Assembly (NCBI RefSeq): GCF_016808095.1
Contig: NC_068976.1
Span: forward strand, 5,241,001-5,305,000
Direction: 5' to 3'
Origin: Vigna angularis
Lineage: Eukaryota > Streptophyta > Magnoliopsida > Fabales > Fabaceae
DNA length: 64,000 nucleotides
Position numbers and translations under genes: made by a program. How positions within the stretch are numbered: position 1 is the first letter of the stretch; each line of letters starts with the position of its first letter. Below are positions 22,050 to 32,864 of this stretch, piece by piece. The notes under the pieces were generated by a model, which worked only from the letters and a program-made list of their open reading frames with translations, ran no database searches and was not told the DNA's origin.

Positions 22050-24245
22050 ATCAAAACCTTATTGGTTGCTGGAACTCATCTAATTCAATAAAAGAAACCA
22101 AAGGAAGGACAAAACCTAGTGTAGGTTGTGAAGGAGACTAAGGGAACAAAGGAAGTTGCTACCAGTCGATAATATGACAAAGAGTATGACTCAACAACTC
22201 GAGAATCTGAAGTAACATGTTGAGTGGGATACTTAGCAAAAGTAGAAATGATTCTTGAAGGTAGAATGCGAGAAGATGAAGATGACAATATAGGCGTTTG
22301 AGTTTGAGTGAAGGGAAAAATGTTTTCTTCAAACACATCCTTAGAAATAAATATTTTGCTATTGGACTCAAGCCACTTGTACCCTTTTACACGAGGAATA
22401 TCCTAAAAAGGTGTAGGCAGTGGACCTAATTTACAATTTATTGGTGTCAGTGTGAGGATAATAAGCACAGCCAAAAATTTTGAAAAATTTGTAATTGATT
22501 TCTTTATTAAATAGAGTACAATAAGGGATGGGATGAGAAAGAACATATGCAAGAAGCCTGTTCATATTATATATTATAGTGTGAAAGCATGGTCCCAAAA
22601 TGTTATAGGCAAAGATGCTTGAGAAAGAAGAGTAAGGCCCATTTCAACATTATGCCTATGTTTGAGTTCAACAAAGCCATTTTGATGATGAGTATAAGGA
22701 GTATAAGGACAGATTAAACGGTTATAAATGCCCAATGAGTTAAGATATTGAATGAAAGGTTCAAATTGACCACTTAAATCACTTTGAATTTTCTTAATCC
22801 TATGATTTAGTTGAGGTTCAGCAAAGGATTTAATTTGTTTAAAGGAATTTAAGGTGTCAGATTTTTGTTTTAGAAAATAAATCCAAGTATATATCTGCTA
22901 TAGGAATCAATAATGATAACCCATAGAAGATTTTTACATGGGAAGGACCTAAAGACCGCAAAACACAAGTTGTAAAGGTGCAATATAAGAGCTTAAGGAT
23001 GTGTGAGAAGGTAATTTATGAGAATTTCCCATACAACATGCTACACAATAACAGCGTTTGAGAACATTATGGAACACAATAACAGCGTTTGAGAACATTA
23101 TGGAACACAATAACAGCGTTTGAGAACATTATGGAACACAATAACTGAGGGATGACCTAGTCTATTATGCTAAAGGGAAAACATAGTAAAATTGTGTGGG
23201 TACGGTGGAAACAGCGGGGGGTTTGTGAACAACAGACATAGTGGAAACTGGTGGAGACGCATTCTGGGAATGCAGTGGAAGGAGAGGAAATTGGGAGAGA
23301 CCATCCGGGCCAAGATAGCCACACAGCAAGACAGAGTTATCAACCTGAGACTTAACAAAACAAACAGTGGAATGAAATTTAAAATATACATTATTATCTC
23401 TAGCAAACCTACTCACACTAACAAAATTTTCATTAACAGAAGGAACGTGCATGAGATTTTTAAGGTGTAGACGAACAAGCTGATTATGGGAAGAAAAAGT
23501 TGCAGAACCAGAATACTGAACAGATAAACCTTGTCCATTTCTAAGGAAGACACAAACATCTCTTGGAGTAGGTGTTGGATTTTCAAGATTGGTAGAATCA
23601 GTGATTTTGTGATGAGATGCACTAGAGTCAATATACCAATTCTGATATTTTTGAGCAAGCGGATAGACTGGTGTGGACTTAGCAACATAAGCATGGGGTC
23701 GTGAAGTCGATACTATGGAATTGTAATGGGCCTGAGAGGGAGGCAAAACAGGTGGTGAAGGCAAGAGAGGGCATGGCTGAGTGGATGTCGATGGAAGTTG
23801 ATTGTGGAAAATAAGTAGATGCAGCTGGAGGTGGGATGCCTAGAAACGATGGCTGATATAAAGGAGAAATATTGTCAGTATCATGCCAAAACTTTGCAAT
23901 CCATGTTTCTTGAGCAACAAGCAAAGATTCAACTTCTTCTAACGAGAACAAATTTGGTTTACTACTGATGAGAGAAAGGAAGGACTCATACTCAATCTGA
24001 AGTCTTTCAAGGATAATATCGAGTCGTTCGCCTTCAGATACAGGATCATCGAATGAAGAAAATGCACAGAAGGAACTCATTGATTACTCGTTCACCTTTC
24101 TTCATTGTGCGGTGCGTAGCTGACGAGCCCGAGCTTCGCTCTGAGAAGCAAAATGAGCATGTATCTTCTCCCAAACTTGAAATAAGTGTTGGCATCCATT
24201 GATTCGAGCTAAGAAGGAAGTCGATTCTCAATCCGTAAAGCACGG
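22050..24245 (-). pseudogene. Second Ty1/copia element: gag, protease and integrase remnants
   Basis: On the minus strand, about 24243-23700 reads a gag (UBN2-type) remnant containing VSEGERLDIILERLQIEYES and SLEEVESLLVAQETWIAKF. 23764-23165 reads a protease region with WYIDSSASHHKITD, where the usual DSGA box is DSSA, then NLMHVPSVNENFVSVSRF. About 23060-22480 gives integrase remnants (SLGIYNRLICPYT, HHQNGFVELKHRHNVE, LTLLSQASLPITFWDHAF). 22470-22085 is the post-integrase region (STAYTFLGYSS). A 31-bp tandem repeat interrupts the integrase zinc-finger region. It is degenerate and joins the other copia fragment at about 22050. Gag text differs from the Sirevirus, so it is a separate family. 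Confidence 0.85.
23043..23145. repeat. 31-bp tandem repeat, 3.3 copies
   Basis: The unit acacaataacagcgtttgag followed by aacattatgga is repeated perfectly three times (23043, 23074, 23105) with a 10-bp partial fourth. The 31-bp unit shifts the reading frame of the copia integrase remnant. Confidence 0.95.
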
Positions 24246-25191
24246 TCCGAGAGAGAAAGAAATTGGGATGGATAATACTAACAAACTAATAGAATATCAA
24301 ACAGAAAATAAATCAAAAAAAATAATCTAACATTCTAACAGAATTCTATGTATACTAACACTTATTTAAACATATAACCGGTTTTTCAATTTCTTTTTTA
24401 TGAATAACTTCTCTCTTAACATTTCTATAATTTATGAAAAAACTTGTCTTACTAGTCTATTTTCCAATATATTTCAATCCATTTAAGTTTCGATAATTCT
24501 AGCTTGCAAAGATTTTTCGTCTAACAGTGCTCATTATTAATATTTTGAGGACAACTTTTAGTCATTATTATTTGCCAATACGGAAAACATGAAAACACTC
24601 CACTAATACATGTTTTCCTTACCCTATTCACTACTTGTAATAATACTCTTTTCTGTGTCATTTTCATGGTCCATGTTAACCTTTACAATTTTCATTAAAG
24701 ATATTATTGAGATAAAACATCAATTCTAAGCAGAAGATATCATAAAAGAAACACTTAAAAGAGCTAAATCTAAATTTTGTCAAAATAAAAGACAACGATG
24801 TAAAAGTAGTCCCGATTTATGTTGTGTGCCCAGGGATTATTCTCCACCTGACAATATGAAGTGAAAGATAAGCACAGCTAATAATAGATACTGGTTGTTG
24901 AGAACATCATTGGTAAAACTAGAATATAGACGACCGAACAAAGACTAGAAAGTGATAAGCCAACATAGCTTTCAATTTATTCAATGGAAAAAAATGTGTC
25001 AACTTGTATTCAAGATGAAAATCATTAATCATGTAAATCATGTGAAAGCAATTTCATCAATTTCAGAAATTCAATTCTGAAAGTCTGGAGGGTGTTTACA
25101 AGCAATATGAATTAGTCACTTGTTTTCCAACATGAACTTCCAACATCTGGCAACTCCGAGAATAAATTGAGAGTTCTGAAAGCAAACACTA
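24246..25191. other. AT-rich intergenic and 3' flank of the Mpv17 gene
   Basis: The first 150 bp may be the copia leader or LTR remnant. The rest holds no ORF of note. The last 150-200 bp before 25192 is likely the 3' untranslated region of the minus-strand gene. Confidence 0.45.
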
Positions 25192-28101
25192 TTACTTCAA
25201 AGGTAGAAGTGATTTCAACCATTGTTTCCAAGGTGCATCTTGCTGTTGCTCAACCCAAGACAAGAAACAGCTATCCAATAGACAGAAGAAGTTGACATAA
25301 AGGAGTTGATACCTCACAGGTATAAACCGAAAATTTGCAACCTGAACAATTGGCCATATGCCCCCTTCTAAAACAAAGGCTGGGAGGAAATCTCTTTTAA
25401 CATCTTCTTTTATTTGAGGAACACTCTTTCCAGAAGAAAAACCCATGTATGTAAAAAACACAAGTAAATCCAATGGTCCAAAGATAAACCCATCAACAGC
25501 AACTTTTGTGGCAACAAAACGGAAGGAATTCGGTTTAAGCATGAGTTTCAATCTTATATACCGATCCAAACCTTCGTACCTACAATGTTAATGCAAAAGA
25601 ACAAGGAAAATTGATAAGTTTCTTAGAAAATAGATATCGTTTGCCAGTGCCCCTCTTCCCCATCAGAACAAACATAACACTAACAGATATACGACAGCTC
25701 ACTTCTAGAAGTCTTTTCTTTTCTGATTTAACATTTTTAAGGGACCATTTGGCTTGAGTTTATTGCTTTCATTTTGTATCTGTTCTTTGTATTACAAATT
25801 ATGGCATGGTTCTCATTTAGTATCCTGTTTTCAAATGTTCTGTTCTGACTTTTAGTTACAAAAATGACAAGTTATTTTTACTATGTTTCCTGCACATACT
25901 TTTAAAAGCAAAAAAGTGTGGAAACAAGGTAACATTTTCATCAGTACAAACGAAAACATAAAACGTTTTCTCACATCAAACAATATTGGATGTTCCCCAT
26001 CAGCTATAAATATGATCGAAGTAGCTTTTTGTAAGACTTGGGAATGGTCCCCCTTAAGATCAAAGCCGCCTAAGCTGAGGAGGAGGTCATACCACAACAA
26101 AGTGCTACCAATAAGACAAAATGCTATTCAATAAATAGTTTGAAATCCTTCCTTTTTTTAGTCAGTTGGATAAACCATGCATCCAAAATCCAAAACAGAG
26201 CTCTTGGCCCTGTGAAGTTGAGAGGGCAATACCACTTTAATCTTAATTTATCAGGAAGTTACTATAAACCAATCAATACATCAATAACCAAATTGTCATC
26301 TACATATTTAGAATATATATGATAAAAGAAAAATGATTGCAAGGCAATAAGAATCAGTCCTTTAAATTGATTTGCAACAATAGTAACCATCATCAGCTGA
26401 CATGTCAGTCAGCCACAACTGTAGCATCCAAATGCTGTCTCGTGTGAACTACATAACTTCTACTAAGAGCGAGCAAAAGCATAATAATGACTTTTTTGGA
26501 CAAAATTGTGTTTAATATTAAAAGGAAAAAAATTGACATCTGTATTTTTTAAGGACGAAGAACTTTCAAATCTGTCCAGTAAACTAAGCTGATTTGAGAT
26601 CTGAGAATCAGCAAACAAACCCTTGCATAATAAACAGTGTCCATAAGCAACTGGGGAATAAAATTTATAAAAAGGTCACGCTTTTTACCAGTAGTGGCCA
26701 ACAGGACCAACAAATCCTAACCCAAACAAGCTGGTTGTAGACACCCGTTTCCAGTTGATCTTTAACTCTTTATTGTCATCCTGTGAAAAATGGCCAGTAA
26801 ACAAGAGATATGAGCTAATTAGATGGTTACATTTACAAAGAATAAAGTGCACATCATACATACACTATGTGAACTAGACAGTTTAATAATACAACAGTAA
26901 GAAAGAAAGGGCCAAGTTACACATGGTTTATCCACAATGCTGCCCGTATAAAACCCAAAATGCATCATTTTCAGATTCACTTTATCCAGAAAACAGTGAA
27001 CATGACAAGTAATTTCCCGTTTCACTATTTTAGCCAAATGAACTGAAAATTCCCATCTATAGTTACCAAACAAACCAGATGTTTCCATGTGATTTAAAAT
27101 TGAAAAAATTACAACTAGCATTAACATAGTTTCCTTTTCGCTACCTCCTGCGGTTGAAGTGCAAAACTAAAGGTATGGTTTTGAATTGATGGATGGAAAA
27201 TGGAAACAACGGAAAGAACAAAATGTGGGTTTGGGGGAGTTTTCCAAAAGGAATGGAATGCCACCTATCCCTGCCATTTTGCAGCCCAAATTTTGTCCAT
27301 TCAACTTAGAGAGTCAAGGAAAACATTCCACGTTTTTCCTCGAGAGTTCCCTCCTTACCTTCATCAAACAACCAAACCAAAAATTCAGACGTTCCATTCC
27401 ATTATTATTCATTCCCGAGAGCTTCTAACTGCGCTCGCATCCACGCCACAATTTTCCATAATATCTGTAATCACAACGCAACCTCAACCACAGCCACGAT
27501 TTAAACCAATCTCTCAACTATTTTCGCAAAAACACCCAACCTAGGCATGATGAAATTTACAGTCATTTTGTATGCCCCCAAAACCTCATTCCAAAAAGCA
27601 ACCAAAACCCAGCATCCCAACAAGACAATAACAACCAATACAAAAGCCACAAAATAAAAGCACCCATTTGCTTTAACTAGAGACCAAGATCACATGCTAC
27701 ACGGAAAATCCTTCCAAAAAACAACCTCAAATCCCTTCCTTTCCGCATTCACCCATGCATTCCACACTTTCCATTGCCAAAAGCAAGCTCAGACAATCGC
27801 AAATCCTTATAATTATTTTGATTACATGGCCACACTCCAAGCATGACCATTTCCCAAAAACCAAGAAAGACACACACAAACACACATGCATTTTCCCCAA
27901 AACACAAAATCTTAGAAGGAAACAATATATATTCCAATAACAAAATACCTCATCCATTGTGGCATGGGCCTTGGCAGTACAGTGCGTAACTGCCTGAGCA
28001 GCTATGTCACCAGCACCCCAAATCAAGCCAGAGCTGATGACCTGCGTCTTAACAGGGTGAACCGCCAAGCAATTCTGGTACCATTTCCACAACTTGAGCA
28101 T
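25192..28101 (-). CDS. Mpv17/PMP22 (PXMP2) family membrane protein, complete, 3 exons
   Basis: Exons 28101-27949, 26780-26689 and 25579-25192 have GT/AG borders and consistent phases, giving 210 residues, normal for the family. The start MLKLWKWYQNCLAVHP and the C-terminus with IWPIVQVANFRFIPVRYQLL, LLDSCFLSWVEQQ and APWKQW are the Mpv17/PMP22 signature. Hydrophobic segments fit about four membrane passes. Plant relatives are annotated as peroxisomal, mitochondrial or chloroplast inner-membrane channel-like proteins of unsettled function. A TTG codon 6 bases upstream is in frame, but the ATG at 28101 is the sensible start. Introns are 1168 and 1109 bp and contain no clear transposon. All family residues I can check are present, so it appears functional. 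Confidence 0.93.
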
Positions 28102-28743
28102 ATCCAAACAATAAGCTTCCCGACAACGATCGCTATTTATTGATCATGAAAATGATCGCAGCCCCCCTTTTTCTTTATTTGGGGATTTATCTAGATGGGT
28201 CCAGCATTTAGCGAAAAAAAAAATATTTTTGGCCGGTGGAAGAAGAGTGGCACTTCTTTGGCTTCTATGGATTTCTTTTTTTCTCTCGAATACCCAGGAC
28301 AACGGTTTTTTGAGGAATGAGAGGCACAAAGAGAAAGGAATGAACTCTGGTCTGTGATGAAGATGTAAGAATCAATTTGGAGGTTGGGTTTGACATTTCT
28401 GCATTTGTCTGTAATAAGAATTCGGTCGAAAGAAAAAGGGTAAAACTGTACTTTACTATTACTCTTTATGGGACTAGCGGGTCTGTTCTTTAAATTTCAG
28501 AACACATTTTTTTAATTGTGTTGGTAAAGGAAATATATTCCATTATATACTCTTTAAAAAAAATTAAAACCCCTTAATTATTCATTAAATATATTTTACA
28601 TCATAATGATGCATTGTTAACCTATGTTCATTTACTTTTCAAATAAAATAACAAAATTATATAAATTCAAAAACATAAGTTCATAAAAATATTGTAAAAC
28701 ATAAATTGAAATGTCAAAGTCTCTATGTATAATCCTCTAATCC
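28102..28743. other. Upstream region of the Mpv17 gene and hAT 3' flank
   Basis: No coding region. 28102-28450 is the likely promoter and 5' leader of the Mpv17 gene, with purine-rich stretches and no TATA box I can single out. 28500-28740 is AT-rich and adjoins the hAT pseudogene stop. A hAT terminal inverted repeat could not be identified. Confidence 0.4.
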
Positions 28744-31086
28744 TCAAATAATGGCATCATCATCTCCATCATCATCCTCATCTAACTCTTCCCCTGATGA
28801 ATGTTGTGCATTCTCATTGTCCCCAAATATTATGTTATCAAGATCAAGAGAATCTAGAGCCGGATCTGTTGTTGCTCCATCTAACTGAACATTTTCACTA
28901 TCATTTTGACCTTCAACTTGCTCAATCTCAACAACATCATTTGCCTCTTCAGTTATCCATTCATCATCTGATTCAATGTCATCAAATGGAAGAGCTACAA
29001 TTTTTCGAATTTGTCTACTTTTTAACTTGGAGTTATACATCACATAAACTAAATCATTCATCCTTTTTTGATGCAAACGATTCCTTCTCTTTGTATGAAC
29101 CTAAAATGAAATATGATATTTTTAGTGAGGATATAAACATAAAATGAAATTTATAAACTAAAAATAATTTAAATTACCATTTCAAATGAGCTCCAATTAC
29201 GCTCACATCCAGAAGAACTACAAGTCAAGCTTAGAATTCGAATAGCAAATCTCTTCAACTCTGGAGTTCCATCACCAAACATTTCCCACCATTCCCCAGG
29301 ATTTAACTCTTTCCTACACTCCTTTGCATCTTCCATTCCAAAAAGTCCTCTAGCATAATGAAATTCAACAATTTGTAAATTAATTTTTTTTCTTTCTGCC
29401 ATATCTGGTATCAATCTTCTCATGCAAATATACAATCCTTCTTTCACCTCTCCACCACCTTCACATCTAAAGTTAGGTTCATAGTGGAAATGGGGGTTTA
29501 GATAATAGGCAGCTGCATGCAAAGGCCTATGAAGTTGATTATCCCATCGAGCATCAATTATTCTCCAAACCTCTTCATAACTACATCAATTATGCTATAT
29601 CAGAATAATTTCACACATAAGTAATTAAACATTGAATGAGTAAAAGTTTGAAAATTTACCTCTTTTTGATATTGTTAAAGTTAGACTTAATCTTCTCCTT
29701 TGCACAATCCATTTCTTCATAAATGAAACCCATTGTAGGTTTTACATCTGAGTCAACTAATCTTAAGACAACCATAAGAGGGGCAGCAGCTTTCAAGCAT
29801 GTGGAGACATTCTTCCAAAATCGGCTATCTAATACCACATGTTCTACTTTTCTCCCCTCTTGTGAAGTTCCAAACTTGCTTGTTTTCGATTCCTCAAAGC
29901 TAAACATGGTCAACAATGATGCCTTCAATTCATGAAGACAAGCAAGAGTTAAATAAGCTGTGGCAAATCTAGTCACACCCGATCTTATCAAGTCTCTACC
30001 TTTAGTGAACTTTTTCAATAAGGAAATCAACATTGATCTCCCATAAATATAAGTTGTAATCTTTCTTCCCTTCTTTATGGTCAATTCATGGACCTTCAAA
30101 TTCTTTTCAAAATCTTCAAATATCAAATCAATGCAATGTGCTGCACATGGAGTCCAATACAATTTTTCCCTTTTTTGCATCAACAACTCTCCGGCTGCCT
30201 TGAAATTTGCAGCATTATCAGTGACAACTTGAACAACATTTTCTTGTCCAACAAACTCGACAACATCATCCAACATTTTGAAAACTTTATCAGCTATTTT
30301 TGAAATGTCTGAAATGTCAAGTGAATAAAGAAAAATCGTCCCTTTAGGACTATTCACTAAGAAGTTGCAAATAAAACGTCTTTTTCTATCTGACCAACCA
30401 TCAAACATAATTGTACATCCAGTTCTCTTCCACTCCTCCTTATATTCCTCAAGATTTGCATCTGTTTTCTTCACAGCTTGTTTCAAGAGCTTCTCTCTAA
30501 TATCATGATAAAATGGTGGTTTGTATCCAACTCCATACTTACCAATCATTTCACACATCTTTGCAAATGCTGGATTTCTAATTACATTAAAAGGGGCACT
30601 GGTGTAAAAGAATTCAGCCACTTGGGCATCAACTTCTTCTTTGTATCCTTTTTTCATCATTTGATTTATAGTTGCTTGGACTCCCCCCTTGCTAGTAGTA
30701 GTAACTTTTTCTTTTCCTTTAAAACCGAATACCTTGTGTCCTCCTTCAAGACTCTCACTTTCTTCCTCGTCTTCACCAATATTTATCTATCTTTTCTTTG
30801 ATGAAGCATTCTTAGCTTTTGCAACTATTTTTATCATCAAATTTTTTATTTCATCCGAAACAGAAGCACAAGGTTTAGAATCTTCTCTAGTTCCAACAAG
30901 ATGATGCTTAAATCTAAATATGCCTCCACTTACAATCTTTGAGGATTAGTTGCATTTTACTTTTCTTCCATTACCATTAACATCAAATCCATGTTTCCAT
31001 CCAATATCAGATCGATTTCCTGGAGCATTTTTACTTCTACTTTTAACGGATAAAGATGCACTTGGATTAGTTTCCATTCCAGCCAT
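28744..31086 (-). pseudogene. hAT-family transposase (BED finger, DUF659, hAT dimerisation), two premature stops
   Basis: Spliced exons 31086-29660, 29580-29178 and 29100-28744 have clean GT/AG borders. The start ATG at 31086 sits in ACCATGGC. N-terminal residues form a BED-type zinc finger (GWKHGFDVNGNGRKVKCN…IFRFKHHLVG), in which TAA at 30946-30948 replaces the codon before the second expected Cys. A second stop, TAG, lies at 30787-30789. The DUF659 and RNase-H-like core follow, with IMFDGWSDRKRRF, VVQVVTDNAANFKAAG and LYWTPCAAHCIDL. Exon 2 ends in the dimerisation motif SSSGCERNWSSFE. The tail is acidic. The frame from 30660 downstream is otherwise open. It is old enough to be dead but well preserved. 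Terminal repeats and the 8-bp duplication were not found. Confidence 0.88.
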
Positions 31087-31091
31087 GGTGC

Positions 31092-31215
31092 TTTAAATTT
31101 TTTAACTAAAAAAAATATGACAGAAGCATACTCAGAGAGACATGACATGATACTTTAAATTTTTTCATTAAAAAAATATGGCAGAAATAGACTCATAGAG
31201 ACATGACACAGTACT
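31092..31215. repeat. 62-bp tandem duplication upstream of hAT gene
   Basis: Two copies of a unit beginning tttaaattttttaactaaaa and ending agagacatgacatgatac, second copy with several substitutions. Confidence 0.75.
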
Positions 31216-31890
31216 TCTCTCGCTTTTTAAATTTTTCAAAAAGAAATAAGAAAAAAAAAGCTAAATATTTTCGAAAAAAAAAGAAAAAGAAAAGCCATGA
31301 AAGCATCGAGAATTGCATACTCAGAAATCATAAGAAACAATATTAAAAAGCATGATAAGACAAGACCATGGCAATAATAGAAATTAGTTTTTTAACAAAA
31401 AGCAGGGGCTGTGACAATGTGCCAGGGACTTAAATGTTTGAAATAAAAAACACTTTTTTAATAAAAAGCATGGCTTGAAGAGGGTTGTAACAGGGGGTTG
31501 TATATTTTAAAATAAGAAACAGGCAGAATGTGAACCGGAAGGAGCGACTGCGAGACTAGAAGCTGCGGGACCAGAAGCTGCGACGGCGACACCGAGACCA
31601 CGAGACCACAAATGAGAACGTTGTGAGTGGCAACCAAGAATTGGAGCGGACAATTGGAGGACCAAGAATGACGGTCGAACAGAGCGCGAAAGCAAGGAGA
31701 TGAAACGAAACCACAAACTAGAGTGAAGCACAATGAGAATTAAGAAGAACCTTAATAAGGTAATCAAATACTAAAATCAAAACGAAATCTTTCTCTTTCG
31801 TTTTTACCCATTTTAAACTCAGCAAAATCGCGGCAAAATCGCGATTTTATACGTTTTCACCGATTTTGTTCTTCATCACAAAGTTGTTCT
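31216..31890. other. Leader region between hAT pseudogene and GRF gene
   Basis: No gene. 31510-31700 is relatively GC-rich. 31815-31850 has a local repeat gcaaaatcgcg/gcaaaatcgcg. It probably includes the hAT 5' end, but a boundary is not visible. Confidence 0.35.
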
Positions 31891-31891
31891 T

Positions 31892-32354
31892 CCTGTTCGA
31901 AGGCAACGTCCAAAGGATTTTCGCAATCCTCACACGGTACTGTTTCGAGGGGAGTTGGGATAACCCCTATTTGCCACTGTGGTGATATTGCTGTAATGAA
32001 AGTTGCCAGAACTTCAAGGAATGCTGGGAGGAAATTTTGGGGATGTCGTCATTACAAGGTGTTTTGAATACCGTAGTGACTTTTATGTGTATTGGATTTT
32101 ATGTGTTTTAACATTTTTGTGTTCTTGATGAATAATAGGGTGGATTTTCAACTGGGATGTCATGTAATTTTTTCAAGTGGTGTTTTGAGGACAATGCTGA
32201 TGATAGAAATGGTACAATTGTGAGACAAAGCAACAGGATATGTGATCTGGAAAATAATGTGAAAGAGTTGCAGAGAAGGATAAAGTTCTTACTTGGAGTT
32301 GTGTTTGTTGTTATTGTGTTGAACATTATGACATTGTGGCTGTGTTTAGCTTGA
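31892..32354 (+). CDS. Small GRF-type zinc-finger protein with C-terminal membrane segment
   Basis: Two exons joined in phase 0: up to 32058 (donor AAG/gtgttt) and 32139-32354. The joined reading gives PICHCGDIAVMKVARTSRNA, then GRKFWGCRHYK, then SCNFFKWCFED. This is the CxCG…C…C pattern of GRF zinc fingers. A predicted coiled-coil stretch follows (RICDLENNVKELQRRIKFL) and a hydrophobic tail (GVVFVVIVLNIMTLWL) ends at a TGA. GRF fingers bind nucleic acid in other proteins. Many legume copies are transposon-associated. No ATG lies in frame at the expected start, and reading continues upstream to about 31892, so the start may be lost. It converges on the MULE transposase gene. Confidence 0.65.
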
Positions 32355-32864
32355 TCTTAGTTGTGCAATGTGCAATGTATGTTTTGTTCATGTAATGACT
32401 TAGGTGTTTAGCATCATGTTTTGTTGATGTAATATCAATTGTTGTAATATGAGTGAACAATCTGAGTTCGTGCAATAAAGTTCGTTTTAGTCCCCCATTC
32501 GTTTTAAAAATGTTAAATGTGGTCCCCCTTTGCTTTAAAAATTGTTCACGGTGGTCCCTCTTTCGTTTAAAAATTGTTCAAGGTGGTCCCTTACGTATAT
32601 GACTGTAATACATATTAAGGATACCTGGCACTACAAAATTAAAGTGCTTAATAGCACTACAACTATAATAACAATTTTAATTAAAGTGCTTAATAGCACT
32701 ACAAAATTCAAGTGCTTAATAAGAGTACAACATACATAATTAAAATGCTTAATAAGAATTCAACATACACAATTAAAGTACTTAATAAGAATTCAACATA
32801 CACAATTAAAGTACTTAATAAGAGTACAAAATACATCCAAATACATCCAAATTTTCATTTAAAT

